DNA of 64,000 bases, from positions 3,124,577-3,188,576 of the forward strand of contig NZ_CP022463.1 in the NCBI RefSeq assembly GCF_002224485.1, written 5' to 3'. The notes beneath the pieces were generated by a model. It was not told the DNA's origin. It did not search any database and worked only from the letters and a program-made list of their open reading frames with translations. The stretch is from Sinomonas sp. R1AF57 (GTDB lineage: Bacteria; Actinomycetota; Actinomycetes; Actinomycetales; Micrococcaceae). Shown here piece after piece: positions 32,666 through 41,842 of this stretch; the first letter of the stretch is position 1; each line of letters begins with the position of its first letter. The translations under genes and the position numbers were made by a program.

Positions 32666-33925
32666 ATGGAACGGCCCGCACCCTCCCCATCCCCCTCGGA
32701 CACGCCGCCCCCCGCCCCCGCAGACGCGACACCATCAGACAGGACGCCCTCAGACAGGACGATGGACTGGATCGCCCGTCTCATCGCCATCGACACCACG
32801 AGCCGCGACTCGAACCTGCCGCTCATCGGCCTCATCGCCGCCGAGGTGCGGGAGCACGGCGTCGAGCCTGTCCTCGTGCCCAACGAGGATGGCAGCAAGG
32901 CCAATCTCATCGCGACCTTCCCGGCGGCGGACGGTTCGGTCTCCGGCGGCATCGTCCTCTCCGGCCACAGCGATGTGGTGCCCGTGGACGGACAGGACTG
33001 GTCGAGCGACCCCTTCTCCCCCGAGGTGCGGGACGGACGCCTCTACGGCCGCGGCGCGTGCGACATGAAGGCCTTCGTCGGCGCCGTCGTGGCACGGATC
33101 CCGGACCTCGCCGCCGCGCCCCTGCGCGAGCCGGTGCACCTCGCCTTCTCCTACGACGAGGAGATCGGATGCCTGGGGGCGGAGGACCTCGTCAAGGACA
33201 TGGTGGGACGGGACCTCCGCCCGCGCGCGTGCATCGTGGGCGAGCCCACGAGCATGCGGGTGGTCCACGGGCACAAGTCCATCAACCTCTTCCGGGTCGA
33301 CTTCCACGGCGTCGCGGCGCACTCGTCGCTCACCCCGAACGGCGTCAACGCGATCGAGCACGCGGCCGCGTTCGCGCGCTTCGTCCGCTCCGTCGCCGAC
33401 GAGTTCCGCGCGCAGGGGCCGTTCGACGACGCCTTCGACGTCCCCTACACGACCTGCACCGTGAACCTCATCGAGGGCGGGATCGCCGTCAACACCGTCC
33501 CCGCCGACTGCACGCTGCACTTCGAGTTCCGCTCGATCGGCGCCGTCGACTCGCGCGCCCTGGTCGAGCGCTTCCGCTCCGAGCTGCGCAGGATCGAGGG
33601 CGAGATGCAGGCCGAGAATCCTGCTGCACACATCGAACTGAGAGTCGTCGCCGCGGCTCCGGGGCTCGAGACCCCGCCCGACGCCGAGGTTGTCCGCCTC
33701 GCCACCCAATGGGGCGGGCTACCCTCGGATGAGAAGGTCGCATACGGCACCGAGGCGGGCCTCTTCGACCAGGGCGGGATCCCCACCGTGGTGTGCGGCC
33801 CCGGCGACATCGCCCAGGCGCACTCCCCCGACGAGTTCGTCGACCTCGCGCAGATCGCCCTGTGCGAGGCCTTCCTCGACCGGGTAATTGCCTCTGTGCA
33901 AGAACGATCCGCCCGCACCCCCTGA
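32666..33925 (+). CDS. argE: Acetylornithine deacetylase (M20 peptidase family)
   Basis: A 419-residue zinc enzyme of the ArgE/DapE group. Metal ligands are His101 (LSGHSDVVPV), Asp133 (GRGACDMKAF) and Glu165/166 (SYDEEIGCLGA). VGEPTSMRVVHGHKSIN and the end of the protein match ArgE specifically. It deacetylates N-acetylornithine or similar N-acyl amino acids. The first 31 residues are Ser/Pro/Thr-rich; if MDWIARL (ATG 32762) were the start they would be lost, but the leaderless promoter points to 32666. The MHS transporter gene follows after 10 bp, which suggests uptake plus deacylation of one compound. Confidence 0.85.
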   Translation: MERPAPSPSPSDTPPPAPADATPSDRTPSDRTMDWIARLIAIDTTSRDSNLPLIGLIAAEVREHGVEPVLVPNEDGSKANLIATFPAADGSVSGGIVLSGHSDVVPVDGQDWSSDPFSPEVRDGRLYGRGACDMKAFVGAVVARIPDLAAAPLREPVHLAFSYDEEIGCLGAEDLVKDMVGRDLRPRACIVGEPTSMRVVHGHKSINLFRVDFHGVAAHSSLTPNGVNAIEHAAAFARFVRSVADEFRAQGPFDDAFDVPYTTCTVNLIEGGIAVNTVPADCTLHFEFRSIGAVDSRALVERFRSELRRIEGEMQAENPAAHIELRVVAAAPGLETPPDAEVVRLATQWGGLPSDEKVAYGTEAGLFDQGGIPTVVCGPGDIAQAHSPDEFVDLAQIALCEAFLDRVIASVQERSARTP

Positions 33926-33935
33926 GGAGCCTCGC

Positions 33936-35219
33936 ATGCCCGCCACTTCCGCCACCTCGGCGGCCACCCCGGAGCGGCTCGCCGCCGCGCGGAAGGCCGT
34001 TGTCAGCAGTTCGATCGGTGCCGCGCTCGAATGGTTCGACATCATCGTCTACGCCTCGTTCGCGATCGTCATCGCCGAGAACTTCTTCCCCGAGGGCGAC
34101 AGCACCCTCGGGCTCATCCTGACGTTCGCCACCTTCGCGATCTCCTACCTCATCCGGCCGCTCGGGGGCATGTTCCTCGGCTCGTACGCGGACCGGCACG
34201 GCCGCAAGGGCGCGCTGACGCTGACGCTCACGCTCATGATGGTCGGGACCCTCATCATGGCCATTGCCCCGACACACGCCCTCGTCGGCGCCTGGGCGGG
34301 GATCATCATCCTCATCTCGCGGCTGATCCAGGGCTTCTCGGCCGGCGGCGAGTTCGGGACGGCCACGACCTTCCTTGTCGAGACGGCCCCGCACCGGAAG
34401 GCGTACTACGCGTCCTGGCAGGTCGCGGCCCAGGGCATCTCGATGTTCCTCGCCTCGGCCTTCGGCTTCGCCCTGTTCAACTGGCTCTCCAAGGACGACC
34501 TCTACGCCTGGGGCTGGCGGATCCCGTTCATCATCGGCATCTTCATCGGTCCCGTGGGCCTCTACATCCGGGCGCGGCTGACCGAACCGGACGAATTCCT
34601 GACCAGCGAGAAGCACGCGGGGCCCGTCCGTGCGATCTTCACGCACTTCCTCGGCCGGCTCCTCACGGCGTCGGCGTGCATCGGCGTCGCCACGATCTCG
34701 ATCTACCTCATCCTCTACATGCCGACCTTCGCCGTGAAGAGCCTGCACGTCACGGCGAGCGCGGCGTACCTCGGCGGAGTCGTCGCCGGGCTCGTGATCC
34801 TCATCGGGACGCCGTTCGTCGGGATGCTCGCAGACAGGGTCGGCCCTGCCCGGCTCATGCTGTGGTCCGCCGTCGCCGCGTTCGTGCTCGCCTGGCCGCT
34901 GTTCCAGCTCATCATCAGCACACCCACGCTGCCGGTGTTCCTCCTCGTGGTCGGCCTCCTCGGCGTCCTGTGTGCCCTCTACTTCGGCCCGCTTCCGACG
35001 CTCCTCACCGAGATCTTCCCCGTGAACGTGCGCACCACCGGGGTGGGGGTGGCCTACAACGTCGGCGTCACCGTCCTGGGCGGGCTCGCACCGCTCGTCC
35101 TGACGTGGCTTCTGGACCTCGCCGGCGCCCTGAGCGCGCCGAGCTTCTACTACATGGCCGTCGCCGTCATCTCCCTCGTGGGACTCGGCGTCGCGCGGAC
35201 GCGGTACAACGCCCGGTAG
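33936..35219 (+). CDS. MFS transporter, metabolite:H+ symporter (MHS) type
   Basis: A 427-residue, 12-segment transporter of the MHS group (ProP, KgtP, CitA relatives). The family start SSSIGAALEWFDIIVYASFA, the loop SYADRHGRKGAL and ISRLIQGFSAGGEFGTAT are all present. Substrates are small organic acids or betaines. GAGGAG lies 6 nt before the ATG at 33936; an upstream in-frame start at 33888 has none. Pairing with argE suggests import of an N-acyl amino acid, but this is inference. Confidence 0.9.
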   Translation: MPATSATSAATPERLAAARKAVVSSSIGAALEWFDIIVYASFAIVIAENFFPEGDSTLGLILTFATFAISYLIRPLGGMFLGSYADRHGRKGALTLTLTLMMVGTLIMAIAPTHALVGAWAGIIILISRLIQGFSAGGEFGTATTFLVETAPHRKAYYASWQVAAQGISMFLASAFGFALFNWLSKDDLYAWGWRIPFIIGIFIGPVGLYIRARLTEPDEFLTSEKHAGPVRAIFTHFLGRLLTASACIGVATISIYLILYMPTFAVKSLHVTASAAYLGGVVAGLVILIGTPFVGMLADRVGPARLMLWSAVAAFVLAWPLFQLIISTPTLPVFLLVVGLLGVLCALYFGPLPTLLTEIFPVNVRTTGVGVAYNVGVTVLGGLAPLVLTWLLDLAGALSAPSFYYMAVAVISLVGLGVARTRYNAR

Positions 35220-35274
35220 GGGCTGCGCTCGCGGGCGCTGAGCAGCATCGACCCTCGCCCTGCCCGGCGCCGGC

Positions 35275-37018
35275 TCAGAATGGTGGCGGCCGGTCGGGCG
35301 GAGGTTTGCGCGGCGGGCTCGGGGGCTGGCCGGTCGACCGGGGATTGGAGTCGCAGGCCCGCGTGACGTGCCGTCGGCTGAGGGGCGACGTCCAGACGAT
35401 GGTGCCGTCCCGCTCGTTCTGTTCAGCCGTCCAGTGCCCGAGCGTCTTGATCCTGTGGTGCTCGGGGCACAGCAGGCCCAGGTTCTCCGCGTCCGTGGAC
35501 CCGCCCGTCGACCATTCGTGGGTGTGGTCCGCTTCGGTGTGGGGGGTGTGGTCGGTCGCAGGCGGGAAAACGGCAGCCCTGGTCGCGGAGCGCGAGGAAC
35601 CGACGAAGGGCTGCGGGTGGCGTGTATCGCATGCGCCCCAGTGCGAGCGGGGCACCGGTCTGGCGATCCGTCAGGAGGCGGAGCCACGTGGCCGACTGGG
35701 CCGCCAGCGACCTCGCAGCCTCGGCGGGGATGAGGCCAAAGCCGAGGACTTCGGCAGGCTCGTCGCCGAACGCCATCCCCGCCGCCACCAGTTCGGCTGC
35801 GGGGCGGGCCGGGTGCTGGGGCTGCGCCGGGTGCCGAGGCTGCGCCGAGCGCTGGGGCCGGGCCGGGTGCTGGGGCTGGGACGAGCCAGGACCGCCGCCT
35901 GCGGTTGGTAGGACGGTGGTGTGCGGGACCTTGATCACGACCTCAGCGCGCACTGCTCCGGCGCCCGCAGGAGCACACGCGGGGGCGAGCAGGAGGTCGG
36001 TGAAGGCGTCGAGCCGGCGCTGGGCCACGGTGCGCGGGTCATCAGGAGAAGCCTGGCTGCGGGCAATGGCCTGCAGCCGGGCGTCGATCATGGCACCGGC
36101 TTCGAGGGGCAGATGGGCGTGGAGGTGGCACATGCCGTCGTCGCCCGGCTCGATGTCCACCCTGCGCCGCTCCCGCGCCTGCTTGGCACGGGCAGCGAGC
36201 GTGAGGGCGCTGTGCTCCTCGGCCATGCGCCGCAGCGAACGCCTGAGCGCCGGCAGAGAGAGCCTCGGCGGGGCGGGGGCGTCCGCAGGCTGGCCCTGTC
36301 CGGCGTCCCCGGGAACCGCGAGCGCAACGGCCCGTTCCAGGAATTCCGGGGCGGACGCGGCCGGGACGGAAGCGGCAGCATGCAGGATCGTCTGGGCGCG
36401 AGCACGGTCCAGCCGACCGTCCTGCAGGGCCGCCAAGACGGGCACAGCCTCCGGCTCCGTCACGGCCAGCGCCTCGGCAACCAGCGCCCGGGCGGTCCGC
36501 GGGGGCAGCGAGAGCTCAGCGGCGATCTCGGCGGCGGTCAGGGAAGGGGCGTCGAGCCGGTCGAACGGGCTGGCGGAATCGGCACCGAGCAGGTTCGCGA
36601 TCCCCCGCACCATGAGCACCCGCATCGCGTGCAGCTTCGCCTCAGCTGCCTCGACCGCGGAGAGAGACGACAGGAGTGCGTCAACCGCTCGTTCGTGGTT
36701 GCGGGCCGCCACCGCCAGAGGGTGGAGGAGGACCACTTCGCCCATGCCGTTCTCATCGACCGCCGCCCAGTCCCGCTGCTCCGACAGTTCGCGGTCCGGG
36801 TCTGCGGCAGGGTCGTCCAGGTACGCCGGATAGTCGGCCGCCTCCGACAGCTCCGCCGCCAAGGACGGGTCCGACCAGTCGTCGGCGTCCGCCCATCCGG
36901 ACAGCCGCGGGGACTCGCCCTCGGGCCGCAATGGCTCCTCAAAGGACGCCCCGGAGCGCGAGGCGAGCCGCTCGCCGTCGTGCGCGGCCCCTTCAGAGAT
37001 TCCCCTGAACCCGTCCAT
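35275..37018 (-). pseudogene. DUF222/HNH-endonuclease gene split by a frameshift
   Basis: The 5' part encodes a DUF222 (13E12-type) domain starting MDGFRGISEGAAHDGERL and reaching GCRFPACDRPH. The frame then breaks, and the HNH nuclease part (HTEADHTHEWSTGG, NLGLLCPEHHRIKTLG) continues in the next frame to 35275. The break coincides with a run of six C on the minus strand (35541-35546). Removing one C gives CDRPHPHTEADHT, matching normal family spacing. Frame one otherwise ends at 35423. It is either a recent inactivating slip or a sequencing error. DUF222-HNH genes occur in many near-copies in these genomes and are probably mobile. A Pro/Gln/His repeat lies near 35815-35890. Confidence 0.8.
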
Positions 37019-37166
37019 GGAAAGATCCCACCACAGGGGTCCGACAGTTCTCGTGGCGGGGTTCCCGCACCGTCGTATCGACGCGGGGTGAGACTCAGTT
37101 TCACGGTGTCGGTCCCACCGGCTAGCGTGGGCCTCGGAACACACCATCGACGGCGAGGACGTGACC

Positions 37167-37994
37167 ATGGACTCCAGCACCTTTGACCCGGGCAGCTACA
37201 CCACCCTCAAGCTCGACCTCGACGAGGGCATCCTGACCCTCACCGTGGACCGGCCGGATGCCCTCAATGCGCTCTCCCAGCAGGTCGTCTCGGAACTCTG
37301 GAAGGCCTTCACCGCCATCCAGGACTCCTGCACGCACGACGCCGGGTGGCCGGTCCGCGGCGTCATCGTCACCGGGGGCGGGGGGAAGGCGTTCGTCGCT
37401 GGCGCGGACATCCGCGAGATGGCGTCCATGGACCCCGACTCTGCGGCCGAGTACGCGCGGTCGATGCAGGGCGTGACGCTCCTCATCGAGAAGCTCCCTG
37501 TGCCGGTCATCGCCGCCGTGGACGGCTTCGCGCTCGGGGGCGGCTGCGAGCTGGCCCTCGCCTGCGACTTCATCTACGCCTCCGAGTCGGCCCAGTTCGG
37601 CCAGCCGGAGGTCAATCTGGGCCTCGTGCCCGGGTTCGGCGGATCCGTGCGGCTCCCCCAGCGCGTGGGACTGGGTCCCGCCCGCGAGCTCATCTACACG
37701 GCCCGGAGGATCGACGCCGCCGAGGCGCTCCGCCTGGGCCTCGCCAACCGGGTCCTTCCCTCGCGCGAGGAGCTCCTGGGGGCCGCCCGGGACACCCTCC
37801 AGGAGATCGCCGGGAAGGCGCCCGCCGCTGTCGGACTCGCGAAGCAGTCCATTGCAGGCGCCACGGGCCGACCCACCATCCAGGGCCTCGAAACCGAGGC
37901 GGAGGCGTTCCGGGAGGCCTTCACCACCGACGACATGCGCGAGGGCACCACCGCCTTCCTCGAGAAGCGGAAGGCCGCGTTCACCGGGAAGTAG
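37167..37994 (+). CDS. Enoyl-CoA hydratase
   Basis: A 275-residue crotonase-fold enzyme that adds water to trans-2-enoyl-CoAs. AFVAGADIREM and ALGGGCELALACDF form the oxyanion hole. The two catalytic acids are present, one in GGGCE and one in FGQPEVNLGLVPG, so it should be a true hydratase. GAGG lies 8 nt before the ATG at 37167. It could supply the step after GcdH (crotonyl-CoA to 3-hydroxybutyryl-CoA), but it is 10 kb from that operon. It is divergent from the DUF222 gene, with TAGCGT near 37124 as a possible -10. Confidence 0.9.
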   Translation: MDSSTFDPGSYTTLKLDLDEGILTLTVDRPDALNALSQQVVSELWKAFTAIQDSCTHDAGWPVRGVIVTGGGGKAFVAGADIREMASMDPDSAAEYARSMQGVTLLIEKLPVPVIAAVDGFALGGGCELALACDFIYASESAQFGQPEVNLGLVPGFGGSVRLPQRVGLGPARELIYTARRIDAAEALRLGLANRVLPSREELLGAARDTLQEIAGKAPAAVGLAKQSIAGATGRPTIQGLETEAEAFREAFTTDDMREGTTAFLEKRKAAFTGK

Positions 37995-38102
37995 GGAACG
38001 GGGTCAGCGCGGGGGACCCGCCCCCCAGTCCCCTGACAGTCACAGCTGGAGCTCCGGCGCCGTCACAGCGGAATGAAAGGGTTGGGCGGAAATGTAGGTG
38101 GC

Positions 38103-39572
38103 ATGACGGCGACACTCCCCTCCCACGACAAGGCCCCCCACAGGACACCGCCCACCACCCGCTCCCGGCTGACCCCCCGCGGCGTCCTCGCCCGCGAGCT
38201 GACGGCGCGCGGCCGGCGTCGTCTGCTCTCCGCGGACGCGCTCACCGTCGCGGCCTGGGGATCGGCGGCCGCCGCCGTCGCGCTGTACCTCGCCGAAGGT
38301 GCCGCCGGACAGTTCGGCTCGATCGCCTCCGCGCTCACCGCGGTCGGAATCGTCGCGGGCCTGATCGGCACCGATCTCGTGCTCGTGATGCTGCTGCTCG
38401 CGGCACGGCTGCCCTGGATCGACCGGGCCATCGGCCACGACAAGGCCATGGCCGTCCACGGCAGGCTTGGGAAGCCTGCGCTGTACCTGCTCCTGGCCCA
38501 CATGGTCTTCCTCCTGCTCGGCTACGGGGCGGCCGAGGGCCTCGACCCCGTGTCGGAGGCCGTGGCCCTGTGGAACCTCGTGCCGGACATGTGGCTCGCC
38601 TTCGTCTCGATGGCGCTGTTCGTCGCGGTGGTCGTGACCTCGCTCGTCGTGGTGCGCCGGAAGATGCCGTACGAGTTCTGGCATGGGATCCACCTCCTCT
38701 CCTACGCCGCCGTGCTCACGGGCCTTCCCCACCAGTTCAGCGTCGGCGGGGTCTTCGCCGAGGGCCAGTGGCAGCGCGTCTACTGGGAGGCCTTCTACTG
38801 GGGCGTCGTCGGGGCGCTCGTCGCGTTCCGGGTCGTCGCGCCGGTCGCCCGCACGTGGCGGCACCAGCTCACCGTGAGCCGCGTGGTCCAGGAGGCGGAC
38901 GACGTCGTGAGCATCGAGATGACCGGCCTGCGCCTGCACGAGCTCACGGGCGACGGCGGCCGGTTCTTCATCTGGCGCTTCCTCGCCCCGGGCCTGTGGT
39001 GGCACGCGCACCCGTTCAGCCTCTCCGCCGAACCGCACCGTGGCGCCTACGGGGACACAATCCGGATCACCGTCCGCAGCCTTGGCCGCGGAAGCGCGGC
39101 CCTCCTGGGGCTGCGGCCCGGGACGAAGGTCGCGCTCGGGGGCCCCTACGGCAACTTCGCCCACGCCTCCCGCACCCGCCCCGGCCTCGTGCTGGCCGGC
39201 TCCGGAATCGGCATCACGCCGATCCGAGCCCTCCTCGAGCGGGCCGAGTTCGCACCCGGCGACGCCACCGTGATCCTCCGCGCCGGCACCGACGAGCACA
39301 TGTACCTGCGCGACGAGATCCGCGCCCTCTGCGCGGATCGCGGCGCCGTCCTGTACGAGCTCGTGGGCCACCGGTCCGCCCGCTCGGGCTGGCTCCCGGC
39401 ACACCAGGCGGGCCTGACCCTGACCGACTACCTCCACCCCGGCGCCCCCGCCCTCGCCGACTCGGACGTCTACGTCTGCGGCCCGAGGGAATGGTCCGAC
39501 GCCATCCTCGCGGACGCGAGGACGGCCGGCGCCGCCGACGATCAGCTCCATCGCGAAAGGTTCGACTGGTGA
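38103..39572 (+). CDS. Ferric-reductase-like transmembrane flavoprotein
   Basis: A 489-residue membrane reductase. Five to six membrane segments (about 45-260) with conserved His in AVHGRLGK, LAHMVF, WHGIHLLSY and GLPHQF form a heme-binding ferric-reductase-like domain. A cytoplasmic ferredoxin-reductase part follows, with HAHPFSLSAEP (FAD), GGPYGNF, LAGSGIGITPIRALL (NAD(P)H) and YVCGPREW. It should carry electrons from NAD(P)H across the membrane. The ATG at 38103 has AGGTGG very close; a start at 38073 is possible. It is coupled (GTGA) to the FMN-binding protein gene and, through it, to apbE. Confidence 0.85.
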   Translation: MTATLPSHDKAPHRTPPTTRSRLTPRGVLARELTARGRRRLLSADALTVAAWGSAAAAVALYLAEGAAGQFGSIASALTAVGIVAGLIGTDLVLVMLLLAARLPWIDRAIGHDKAMAVHGRLGKPALYLLLAHMVFLLLGYGAAEGLDPVSEAVALWNLVPDMWLAFVSMALFVAVVVTSLVVVRRKMPYEFWHGIHLLSYAAVLTGLPHQFSVGGVFAEGQWQRVYWEAFYWGVVGALVAFRVVAPVARTWRHQLTVSRVVQEADDVVSIEMTGLRLHELTGDGGRFFIWRFLAPGLWWHAHPFSLSAEPHRGAYGDTIRITVRSLGRGSAALLGLRPGTKVALGGPYGNFAHASRTRPGLVLAGSGIGITPIRALLERAEFAPGDATVILRAGTDEHMYLRDEIRALCADRGAVLYELVGHRSARSGWLPAHQAGLTLTDYLHPGAPALADSDVYVCGPREWSDAILADARTAGAADDQLHRERFDW

Positions 39573-40111
39573 GAACACGAGCAGCCATCTCCGCATCCCT
39601 CGCCTCCGTCGGCATCCTCGCCGCGGGCTGGCAGGCCGGCGCCCAGGCGCTCGACGCCGCTCAGGCGACCGCCGCCGGCACCGGCACGGGCACCACCACC
39701 GGCACCGCCACATCCGGCACGGGAAGCACGACGGCGGGCGGCACCTCGGGCGCGACGGGCGGGTCGACGTCGTCCGGGGCGAGCAGCTCCGGCAGCACGT
39801 CCGGGCAGGCGACCACCGGGGCGCAGGCGAAGGCGCAGGCCACCTACGCCGGCAAGGTCGTCTCGACCCGGTTCGGCACCGTGCAGGTGCAGATCACGGT
39901 GCAGAACGGGAAGATCACCGACGTCACGGCGCTCAAGCTGACCGACGCCGAGCGGAAGTCCCAGATGATCAGCTCCCAGGCGGCCCCGATCCTGCGCTCG
40001 GAGGTGCTCCGGGCGCAGTCGGCTGACGTGCAGACCGTCAGCGGCGCGACGGTCACCTCCGACGCCTACCTCACCTCCCTCCAGGCGGCCCTCGATGCAG
40101 CCCATCTCTGA
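39569..40111 (+). CDS. Exported FMN-binding-domain protein
   Basis: A 180-residue protein with an N-terminal signal or anchor (AISASLASVGILAAGWQAGA). A long Gly/Thr/Ser-rich flexible linker (about 35-92) leads to an FMN-binding domain. TVSGATVTSDAYL near the C-terminus contains SGAT (158-161), the sequence to which ApbE attaches FMN on Thr161. It therefore probably carries a covalent flavin outside the membrane and accepts electrons from the reductase encoded just upstream. The apbE gene overlaps it by 17 bp. An 11-mer copy lies in the linker (39726-39736). Confidence 0.88.
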   Translation: MRTRAAISASLASVGILAAGWQAGAQALDAAQATAAGTGTGTTTGTATSGTGSTTAGGTSGATGGSTSSGASSSGSTSGQATTGAQAKAQATYAGKVVSTRFGTVQVQITVQNGKITDVTALKLTDAERKSQMISSQAAPILRSEVLRAQSADVQTVSGATVTSDAYLTSLQAALDAAHL

Positions 40112-41072
40112 CCCCACGTCCTCGGCTGGCGACTCGGCAGGCCATTCCGGAGGGTCGCCCACCCCGTCCCTCCGCGCCCGCACGTTCGTGTGCATGGGAA
40201 CGGTCGTGAGCCTCACCGTTCCCGCGCAGCCCGGGAGCCCCAGCGATGCCGACGCCGACCGGATTGAGGCGGCCACCGCCGTCGTCGAGGACCAGTTCGA
40301 GGACCTGGATGCTCGCTTCAGCCTGTTCAAGCCGAACTCGGAGGCGAGCCGCGTCTCCCGCGGGGAGCTGTCCCTGATGGAGGCCAGCCCGCTCATGCGC
40401 GGCCTCTACGCCGACGCCGTGCGCTGGCGCCGCCGCACCGACGGCGCATTCACGCCCGAGCGGCCTGACGGGCTTTTGGACCTCAGCGGGCTCGTCAAGG
40501 GGTACGCCATCGCGGAAGCGGGGCGATCACTCGTGGCGCTCGGCCTGCACGACTGGTGCCTCAACGCGGGCGGGGACGTGCTCGTCTCGGGCTCGCCCGC
40601 GCCGTCGGCTGCTGGCGGGAAGCCGTGGCTCGCCGGCATCGTCGACCCCGCCGACCGGCGCACGCTCCTCGGCGCCTACCCCCTCGGAGCCCAGGCCGTC
40701 GGCGCCCAGGCCCACGGAGCCCCGCCACCCGCCTCGCGTGAGCCGGCACGGTCGGGGGCCCGGCGGCTGGCCCTCGCGACCTCCGGCTCCGCAGAGCGCG
40801 GCGACCACATCTGGACGGCGGGTCTACGGGGTCCGAGCTCGCGCAGTCCGGGCTTGCAGGGTCCTGCGGGGGCCCGGCGTCCGCAGTTCGCGCAGGTGAG
40901 CGTCGCGGCGTCGGACATCGTCACCGCAGACGTCCTCGCCACCGCCGTCGTGGCCGGCGGCCGCGGCACTCTGGACGCGGTGACGGCGCGCTGGGACGTG
41001 GACGTTCTCGCGGTGACGCACGACGGCGCGCTGCTCGCCACGCCGGGGTTCCGCGCCCCGAGCGCGGCGTAG
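40095..41072 (+). CDS. apbE: ApbE-type FAD:protein FMN transferase
   Basis: A 325-residue flavin transferase that attaches FMN to threonine of partner proteins, here almost certainly the preceding FMN-binding protein. CMGTVVSLTV, RFSLFKPNSEASRVSRGE, DLSGLVKGYAIAEAG and LNAGGDVLVSGS are family landmarks, and VAASDIVTADVLATAVVAGG is the metal/FAD site near the end. An insertion of about 60 residues (LGAQAVGAQAHGAPPPASREPA) splits the core around residues 190-250. No clear export signal is seen. The stop is only 2 bp from the stop of the convergent SGNH gene. Confidence 0.87.
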   Translation: MQPISDPTSSAGDSAGHSGGSPTPSLRARTFVCMGTVVSLTVPAQPGSPSDADADRIEAATAVVEDQFEDLDARFSLFKPNSEASRVSRGELSLMEASPLMRGLYADAVRWRRRTDGAFTPERPDGLLDLSGLVKGYAIAEAGRSLVALGLHDWCLNAGGDVLVSGSPAPSAAGGKPWLAGIVDPADRRTLLGAYPLGAQAVGAQAHGAPPPASREPARSGARRLALATSGSAERGDHIWTAGLRGPSSRSPGLQGPAGARRPQFAQVSVAASDIVTADVLATAVVAGGRGTLDAVTARWDVDVLAVTHDGALLATPGFRAPSAA

Positions 41073-41074
41073 CC

Positions 41075-41842
41075 TCAGAGGCGGGTGAGCTCCGGGTACT
41101 TGGGGCTCAGTCCGTCGCCGGAGGAGCGGCCGGTGAGCCGGCGCATGACCCACGGCCCCGCGTGCTCGCGGGCCCAGACGGCGTTGGCCCGCAGCTGCTG
41201 CACACGGCTCAGCACCGGCAGCGGAGGGACGTCCGGTACCTCTACGAGCCCCTCGTGCTCGAGGATCTCCAGCACCCGGTTCGCCATTGTCGCGTGCCCG
41301 AGCGCGGACATGTGCATGCGGTCCACGTCCCACATCCGCCAGTCCTGGAACTCGTGGAAGCGCCAGTAGTCCACGATCCTGGCCCCATGCCGGTCCGCGA
41401 TCCACCGGACCTGCTCGTTGTAGATCGCTGTGCGCCCCCGCATCGAGCCGAACACCTTGGAGGATCCCGCGTCGAAGCCCGTGAACAGCAGCACCGTGGC
41501 GCCAGACTCGACCAGCCGCTCCACGGCGACGTCGTACTCGACGAGCAGCGCGTCGATGTCCACCTTCGGGCGGAGGATGTCGTTCGCCCCCGCGTACAGG
41601 GTCACGAGGGTGGGGTAGAGCGCGAGGGCGGGCTGGAGCTGCTCGCGGACGATCTGCTGCAGCTTGCGCCCGCGGATCGCGAGGTTCGCGTAGCCGAGTC
41701 CGGGGTCGGCCGCCTGGAGCTGTTCAGCCACCCGGTCGGCCCAGCCCCGGACCCCGTTGGGACGGGCCGGATCAGGATCTCCGACACCTTCAGTGAAGGA
41801 GTCCCCGAGCGCCACGAAGCGCGTGGTGAAGTCGCCGCTCAC
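41075..41842 (-). CDS. SGNH/GDSL-family hydrolase
   Basis: A 255-residue esterase-like hydrolase. FVALGDSFTEGVGD holds the nucleophile Ser, and Gly (ANLAIRGRKL), Asn (YAGANDIL) and Asp/His (WDVDRMHMSALGH) complete the SGNH blocks. There is no signal peptide, so it is cytoplasmic. The GTG start overlaps the stop of the MarR gene (GTGA). It is closely related to the protein at 59029-59880, sharing GDSFTEGVGD and LPNGVRGWADRVAE-like stretches, so the two are paralogues. The substrate is unknown. Confidence 0.87.
   Translation of the reverse strand: MSGDFTTRFVALGDSFTEGVGDPDPARPNGVRGWADRVAEQLQAADPGLGYANLAIRGRKLQQIVREQLQPALALYPTLVTLYAGANDILRPKVDIDALLVEYDVAVERLVESGATVLLFTGFDAGSSKVFGSMRGRTAIYNEQVRWIADRHGARIVDYWRFHEFQDWRMWDVDRMHMSALGHATMANRVLEILEHEGLVEVPDVPPLPVLSRVQQLRANAVWAREHAGPWVMRRLTGRSSGDGLSPKYPELTRL

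Noticed and set aside
37995-38102. GTCAG/CTGAC hairpin after the enoyl-CoA hydratase as a terminator
   Set aside because: The 5-bp arms are too short and the loop is long. I see no other clear feature in this gap.
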